NCBI RefSeq assembly: GCF_000003855.2
Contig: NW_003101673.1
Coordinates: 1,496,575 to 1,560,574, forward strand
Reading direction: 5' to 3'
From: Blastomyces gilchristii SLH14081
Taxonomy: Eukaryota > Ascomycota > Eurotiomycetes > Onygenales > Ajellomycetaceae
DNA length: 64,000 bases
Position numbers and translations under genes: made by a program. Positions 58,850-64,000 of the stretch are shown one piece after another. Within the stretch, counting starts at the first letter, position 1. The number at the start of each line of letters is the position of its first letter. The notes beneath the pieces were generated by a model. It had not been told where the DNA came from and did no database searches. It saw only the letters and a program-made list of their open reading frames with translations.

Positions 58850-61060
58850 ATTGATAATGCTTATGAAACAACTAAATACATTCTTGTGTAAGTTTATTCT
58901 TCACTTTCTCATGAAAACTACACTTCTCTGATATACTGTGATCAGAGGTATTAAACTGTCTGATAATTCCATGTTTTATAATCATGAGTTTCTTGATTAT
59001 TTCTTCTTGTAATTGTTCTCAGTGATAGTGATAAATATCTCAACTTGAGTTGAACTTTCACTTCATTCTCATCCCTGTCAATGAAATTGTCAGAATATCA
59101 TGTGTCATCAGTGCAACAGTTGAATATGTACTCTCAACAATTTTTCATAACTCTAGAATTGATTTGATGTGTAAATTTGTCAGATTATCTTGAAGATAGT
59201 GATCAAATTCAGTTTTATAAGCATGTAGTTTTGCCTGATTTTCAGTTGCAATCAATGTATGTAAGTTCTATTTCAAAGTTAGTATTATAGTTCTATGTGA
59301 TATGAAGTGTTATCAAAGATTGTTACTTACTAGGGAATTGTATTCCACTGTCTTCACATCTCAAACATCTGCTTGTTCAAATCTCTGATAGTTGACATTG
59401 TAGTAGTCTCAGGCTAATTTAACATATGAGTCTCATTCCTTCTCTGTTCAATCTTGAGAAGTGTAGATGTTAACTTGATAAGAGAGATCTAGTAGAGCTG
59501 CTACAGCATAGTACTCTGTAAAAGATTGTTCTATTTTGCTGTAGTAATATATCAGTTTATTTCTTACAGTAACAATAGCCTGTGCTATAGCATTATTCCA
59601 GACTGAATTTCTTTTTGAGTGATTCAACTGCTTCTCAAGATGAGTAAATAAACTGTTATACACTCACCAGACTGACTGCAGCATTGATGTATAAGTGATT
59701 GAGACTGTCTTTGTTATCTTATAAAACTGAAACAGTAAATCAATCACATATTTCAACTGAGTTCACTTCATATCTGAAAGTTTCAATATCTGAATCTTTT
59801 CTCAATCAGAGTGTTGCACTCAATGATTAATCATCTGATATAATTGAAGAGTCTGAACAGTCATCTTATATATTGAACTTCACTGTGTTCTAACATTCTG
59901 TATCATATTCAGTGATGTGACTGATTTGTTTATTTATTAAATATCATGAAATTATTGTTGTTGTTTAGAAGAGATACAAATCATATTAGCAATGTTTCAA
60001 ATCTATAATATTTAAATTATTAGTCAATCTATTCAAAATTAACAGTAGTATTATTAAAAAGCATTATTAAAAAGCAATATTAAAAAGTGTTGTTAAAAAA
60101 CATTATCTTTTACAAAGTGAATGTAAAAGTTACTTAAGTAATCACTTTCATCTCATTCTCATCTCAAGAATCAGTCATCTCATTATTCTTTGTCTTGATG
60201 TTAAGATTCTTTATCAGTGTTTACATCACAAGTTGAACCACATGAGCAATGCAGAAAATATGATCTTATTTATCATTTCAGAAATACAAAGTCAATTTTT
60301 GCTTCAAGCTCTTCATCATAGTGTAGTTATTTACAGCATTATCAGTTATAATTGCAAGAAGACTGAGACTAATATCTCAATAGTCATTTTTAATCACAGT
60401 CATTAATATCTCTGTTATATAATCCTCAGTATAACTACTGATCAATGATTCAAATTCAATTAATGTCTCTTGATAAGTTCAGTTCTCATCAATGTAATTA
60501 CATATAACTCTTATAAATGCAAGATTGTTTGTACTAGTTCATGCATTCACTGTGAGAGACACTCTTTGATGATTCTTCAACTCTGATTCTAGATATTGCA
60601 TATTAACTTTGTAGTGTGTCTCAAGGTTGAACTGAAGACAGAATTGATGTGAAATATGAAGATTTGAATTAAGTATTTGAAGAAGTGTTCAGAATTCAGA
60701 GTTTTCAATTGATTGAAGAGAAAGATTCAGAGATATATACATACAAAGTAATTGTTCATGAAAGTTATCAGATAAGAGTTGTGAAATCAGAGTACTGATA
60801 CAGAGTCATTTTTACATGATTTTCTTCAAATTAGAAAGTTAGTATTATCAAAAATCATTATCTAGTAGAGCAACTTACCAGCTCAGTAGTAATTTTCTGA
60901 TTATTTTTCTTTTATTGTCTGCATTCTGATGACTTCAGATGTCAGAAAATTTCTTCAGAGCTATAATTAGTTTATGATGAATATTTCTGAATAAAGTTAC
61001 AGTAATTACAGCAAAGAGATAACTCTTCAGTAATCTGTAATACAATCTATTAATAATTAT
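58850..61060 (-). pseudogene. hAT transposase (BED finger, RNase H-like core, dimerisation domain; decayed)
   Basis: Reading down the minus strand: a BED-like finger remnant (CNYCN ... *HLKSSEC, about 61030-60930); an intron near 60885-60800 with donor GTAAGTTGC and branch site TACTAAC; the catalytic core with VSLTVNA*TSTNNLAFIRVI (about 60570-60520; the first catalytic Asp is Asn), IITDNAVNNYTMMKSLKQK (about 60340) and CIAHVVQL (about 60250); then N*NNAIAQAIVTVRNKLIYYY (about 59600) and YAVAALLDLSYQVNIY (about 59510); and a C-terminal dimerisation part with LEL*KIVESTYSTVALM (about 59160-59110). This order is that of fungal hAT transposases. It is inactive because of the Asp loss and the stops. 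Confidence 0.82.
60056..60110. repeat. Tandem AAAAAGCATTATT-type motifs
   Basis: Three to four units of TATTAAAAAGCATTATTA-type sequence. Related single motifs (GTGTTATCAAAAATCATTATC) are at about 59311, 60845, 62108, 62386, 63404 and 63962, and in the hAT MITEs. Candidates for subterminal transposase-binding motifs. Confidence 0.55.
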
Positions 61061-61786
61061 TTCATAGTTTATCTTGATATTTGTGTTGAGTTTTTCATAA
61101 ATTTTGTGACCTGAAATCAGATGTGAAGAATGAAGTGATTATTCACTATAATTGAAAGAGAGTATTCTGTGTTGAATTATAAATAACATAGACTTTGTAA
61201 TTCACAGTGATTTCTTGAAGAGTTTATGAATCTTCAATAGAAGTAAAAGAAGTGAAAGAAGTGAATTCAGAAGATATGATAATAATTTAAGAAAGATAAT
61301 AATTTATTTTCAATAACTGATCACTGATGTGTGTAAGAAGAATTAATATAAGAGAAAATAATCTTATTTCTTAGCTTAGTTATAATTTTAGTACTAACTC
61401 AGATTGAATATTATTAATGTATAAAAGTAAATAAATAATCTTGATTAATCTCTGTCATATTTCTTGAAATATATTAATATTATGAAAGAGAGTGTTATCA
61501 AATTATATTATTAGATAATATTATTAAAAATATATTAATATTATGAATATCAATATTGAAAAAATGTTGATACTTATACATTATAGTGATTTGTGAATCA
61601 TGATAGTTAAATATATATATATATATATATTATTCCTGACTTGATTACAACTTGTACAATAATTTTTAAAAACTCAAAATCAATTTTAATTATTAATAAT
61701 TAAAAACTTAAACTTATAACTAACTAATATAAAAAGAAAAAAATCTACTTCTTCTCTTTTTCATTCTTCTTATTATTCTTCATAAT
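61061..61786. other. AT-rich stretch without a recognised gene
   Basis: Contains an (AT)n microsatellite at about 61611-61631. I see no coding signal. Confidence 0.6.
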
Positions 61787-62742
61787 TCACTTCTCATTCT
61801 TCTTCTTCTTCTTCTTCTTCTTCTTCTTCTCCTTCTCATCTGAGATGATAATCATCTCAAAATCTCTCTTCACTGCCTTCTCAGAAGAGGGTTTCTGCTG
61901 CTTCTTCTCAGCCAGGTCAACCTGCATCTTAAAATCCCATATTTTCTGGTCTGCTGTCTCAGGTTCCATCTCAGTAGCAAGCAGATTGACACGCTCAGAG
62001 AGCAGGGCGGTCTTCTCAATATTCTGAATCATGAAGCGCATTCAAGACCTGAACAAGGCCTCAATTCCCTTCTTCTCTGTCAGCTCCTGCTAATCAATTA
62101 GAGAATAGAAGTGTTATTAAAAATCATTATCTCTCAATAAAAACTTATCAGTTTTGACTTCTTTATCTCTCACTTTAATACCTTCTCAATCTTCTTCTGC
62201 TGCTGCTTATTTACAGTAACACTCTTCTTCTCTCTCTCTCTCTTCATCTTAGTCTCAAATCATTCTCAGAACTTCTTCTGATTCCACTGCTGCTGCATGA
62301 GGCTTTTTACTATCTTCTTTTTCAATCTCTCACAGGCAGTGTCATCTGTATTATTTCTATACTTAGTTCAGTCTAAATCTATCAGAAGTGTTACTTAAAA
62401 TCATTATCATTCTACTCTCTTACAGAGCCTCTTCAAGGCATTATAACATGTCTTACAATCTGTCTCTCTGTGCTTAAACACCTTCTTCTTCTCTTTCTTC
62501 AATCTGTGACAGTGCTCACACGCCTTGATGATCTGCAGAACCGCAGAATATTTGAAGAGAGATAACATGATTGATTTTAATAAGTGTTGAAGAGAGAGTG
62601 AAGACAGGCAATAATATAATAGTGATGATAATAGTAATGATGATGATAGTGATGATGATGATGATAATGATAATAATAATGATAATAATGATGATGATAA
62701 AAGAGAGAGTGCATTGAAATATATTATTAACTTATTAAACAT
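61787..62742 (-). pseudogene. Unrecognised intron-containing gene with Cys-rich and Lys-rich parts
   Basis: Likely coding pieces on the minus strand: a Cys/His stretch ACEHCHRLKKEKKKVFKHR and CKTCYNALKRLC (about 62530-62425); then DTACERLKKKIVKSLMQQQ (about 62340); then ELTEKKGIEALFRS*MRFMI and a charged segment ending in poly-Lys (62085-61787), the poly-Lys encoded by a (TTC)n microsatellite at 61797-61830. The first two pieces join in frame if GTAAGAGAG near 62426 is a donor and TACAG near 62350 an acceptor. TGA codons at Trp-like sites suggest decay (QKKF*E*FETK). The CEHCHRLKK start faintly recalls a Zn(II) cluster, but spacing does not fit. It is either a second hAT gene or captured host sequence. 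Function not assigned. Confidence 0.4.
62620..62705. repeat. (GATGAT/AATGAT)n low-complexity tract
   Basis: A run of GATGAT and AATAAT units. It creates a spurious Ser/Leu-rich open frame on the minus strand. Confidence 0.85.
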
Positions 62743-63797
62743 AAAGAGACAAAGAAACTATTAACAGCTTTCAGAGATGTATAGAAACAGCTACAGTGTT
62801 GTATAGTAATATTATCTTCATTCAATGCATGCACTATTAGTATTCTTTGTATGCATTTATCATATAATCTATATCAGAAATACATGCAGAAAACAGATCT
62901 TTGTTGCTAGAGAGAATGATTACAGTGATTCTCTGCTTTTATATTATAAAGATAAGTTATTCTCATTTCTTTCTTCTCTCTTTTCTCTTCTTCTTCAATT
63001 CATCACTAAGTTCAAGCTGATATGAAAACTATTAAAACACTCATAGAAATCCTCAAATTGAAGAGTATAAACTAATCAAATTTTAAATACAGATGAACTA
63101 AATTAATTCAATAATACTAATTATTCATTCTTCTCTTAATAAAATAACAGTCATGTCTTTCTTCCTCCTCCTCAAATAAAACATAGCTTGTGAAAAGTGA
63201 GTACCACGCCAGGCCATAATGATCAACACAGTCTCAGCATGCAGAGCTGTATATACACAGTGTGTGCTGAACTGAGAGACTGTATGAGTTACAAACTGAC
63301 AGCAGCATCTCAGAGAGAGCTGTGCAGTGTGAGAAAGCTGCAATTCTCAGTCATATATGCAGAGAGTGAATCACTGCAGTAAGTGTATGTACATTGCATG
63401 AAAGTAACACTTTTTGATAACACTCAGTCTCTGATATCATGAAAATAGAGTCTCTCTGTGAGATCTGTTTTTATCAGAAGTTGAAGAATCTTATATTTTC
63501 CAAGGCCATCTTCACATGCCTTGTCCATGAAATCAATGAGAGAAATCATTGATTTCAGTGTTCTGCTCTTGATGTTATTCAAGTGATAGCAGAGTTCATC
63601 CTGATCACACTTTTTAAGTGTATATTTTCTAATTATTCACATTTATACAGATATATACTGATTATTTATTAGATAATATTAAGACAATAACTCATCACAG
63701 CTGTGTTACTCTCACTGTGAGAAATACATGATTAGTGATGAACATTGTAAAGACTCTGAGAAGTGAGTATTTTGAGAGTGCTGCAGCTCTGTGACCT
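62743..63797. other. No recognised gene
   Basis: Short open frames only. One hAT-type motif (AGTAACACTTTTTGATAACA) lies at about 63404. The part around 63190-63370 is less AT-rich but resembles nothing I know. Confidence 0.5.
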
Positions 63798-63930
63798 TGA
63801 TTTTTTTTTTTTTATTTTTTGTTTTTTTCTTTTTCTTTTATTTTTTTTTTTTTTAATGTGATTTTTTCTTGTATTTGTTTTGTTTTTTGTTTTTTGTTTT
63901 TTTTTATATTTTATGTTTTTTTCATAATTA
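63798..63930. repeat. Poly-T rich tract
   Basis: Long T runs with scattered G and C. It encodes the Lys-rich minus-strand frame at 63732-63983, which I regard as spurious. Confidence 0.85.
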
Positions 63931-64000
63931 AAATTATATGAATTATAATCTATGTTCAGAAAAGTAACAATATTTGATAACACTCTCTATTGAATTTTCA

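Larger units (their letters stand above)
58543..64000 (-). mobile_element. hAT DNA transposon, autonomous type (right end not seen)
   Basis: The left end TAGACTGGCCGGCGGGACC at 58543 and the following about 100 bp match MITE 1 closely, and this end keeps its GC content. A hAT transposase pseudogene lies on the minus strand inside. The flanking 8-mer GCAGTAAT at 58535-58542 is the expected TSD, but I find no second copy or right TIR before 64000. It interrupts gypsy-B copy 2. The true right boundary is unknown, and some sequence near 64000 may not belong to it. Confidence 0.7.

Noticed and set aside
62367..62376. TTCAGTCTA as a possible right end of the hAT element.
   Set aside because: The following 8 bases (AATCTATC) do not match the expected duplication GCAGTAAT, and the preceding sequence is unlike the MITE right end.
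62407..62742. Ser/Leu-rich N-terminal protein part on the minus strand.
   Set aside because: It is only the translation of a GAT/AAT microsatellite. Only the Cys/His-rich end is kept as possibly coding.
63732..63983. Lys-rich minus-strand frame.
   Set aside because: It translates a poly-T tract. No support as a gene.

Overview
The window looks like a transposon graveyard from a filamentous fungal nuclear genome, most likely an ascomycete of the Pezizomycotina type. The organism call is inference. It rests on a Tad-like LINE family, chromodomain Ty3/gypsy elements, a Ty1/copia element, hAT and PIF/Harbinger-type MITEs, a pogo/CENP-B-type transposase fragment, a fungal-type aminoglycoside-phosphotransferase-like pseudogene with a short spliceosomal intron, and pervasive RIP-like C-to-T decay. 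I see no rRNA, tRNA, CRISPR array or bacterial gene organisation. Almost nothing here is an intact gene. The long reading frames are recognisable because decay is nearly all point substitution, so frames survive while filling with stop codons.

Layout. 1-9352: a LINE (LINE A, minus strand, 93-7757) with both ORFs in frame over their whole length, inserted into the 5' region of a second LINE (L0, 7758-9352, plus its monomers at 1-92). L0 in turn abuts a gypsy element (gypsy-B copy 1, 9353-13488). 13489-22512: a LINE copy (L2, plus) split by a complete gypsy-A element (15631-21387; 320-bp LTRs; TSD TATTT). 22513-30134: another full-length LINE (LINE B, plus). 30237-40815: a Ty1/copia gag-pol in one frame, interrupted by three hAT MITEs (8-bp TSDs) and a 5'-truncated LINE (15-bp TSD). 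Removing all four with their duplications restores the copia frame.

41041-45109: two LINE 3' ends in inverted orientation flank a 3.4-kb island that is GC-richer and keeps CC and CG dinucleotides. It carries a transposase N-terminus, a 103-codon ORF with one stop, and a kinase-like pseudogene. 45110-53621: three gypsy-A pieces (two plus, one minus) with nested MITEs (one hAT-type, one Harbinger-type inside it) and another truncated LINE. 53622-58542: gypsy-B copy 2, minus. 58543 to the end: an autonomous-type hAT element (minus) whose left end matches the MITEs and whose right end I do not find, a second intron-containing reading frame at 61787-62742, and simple repeats.

How the parts relate. 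The hAT at 58543 is a plausible source of the transposase that moved the MITEs, because terminal about 100 bp, TIR and TSD length agree. The LINEs have a two-level repeated 5' region and a conserved 3' hairpin plus (AAT)n tail. The strongest general signal is the sequence context of decay: CC and CG are almost eliminated while CA and CT remain common. Tryptophan codons are therefore destroyed (TGG to TGA) far more often than glutamine codons. This differs from the classical CpA-directed RIP of Neurospora.
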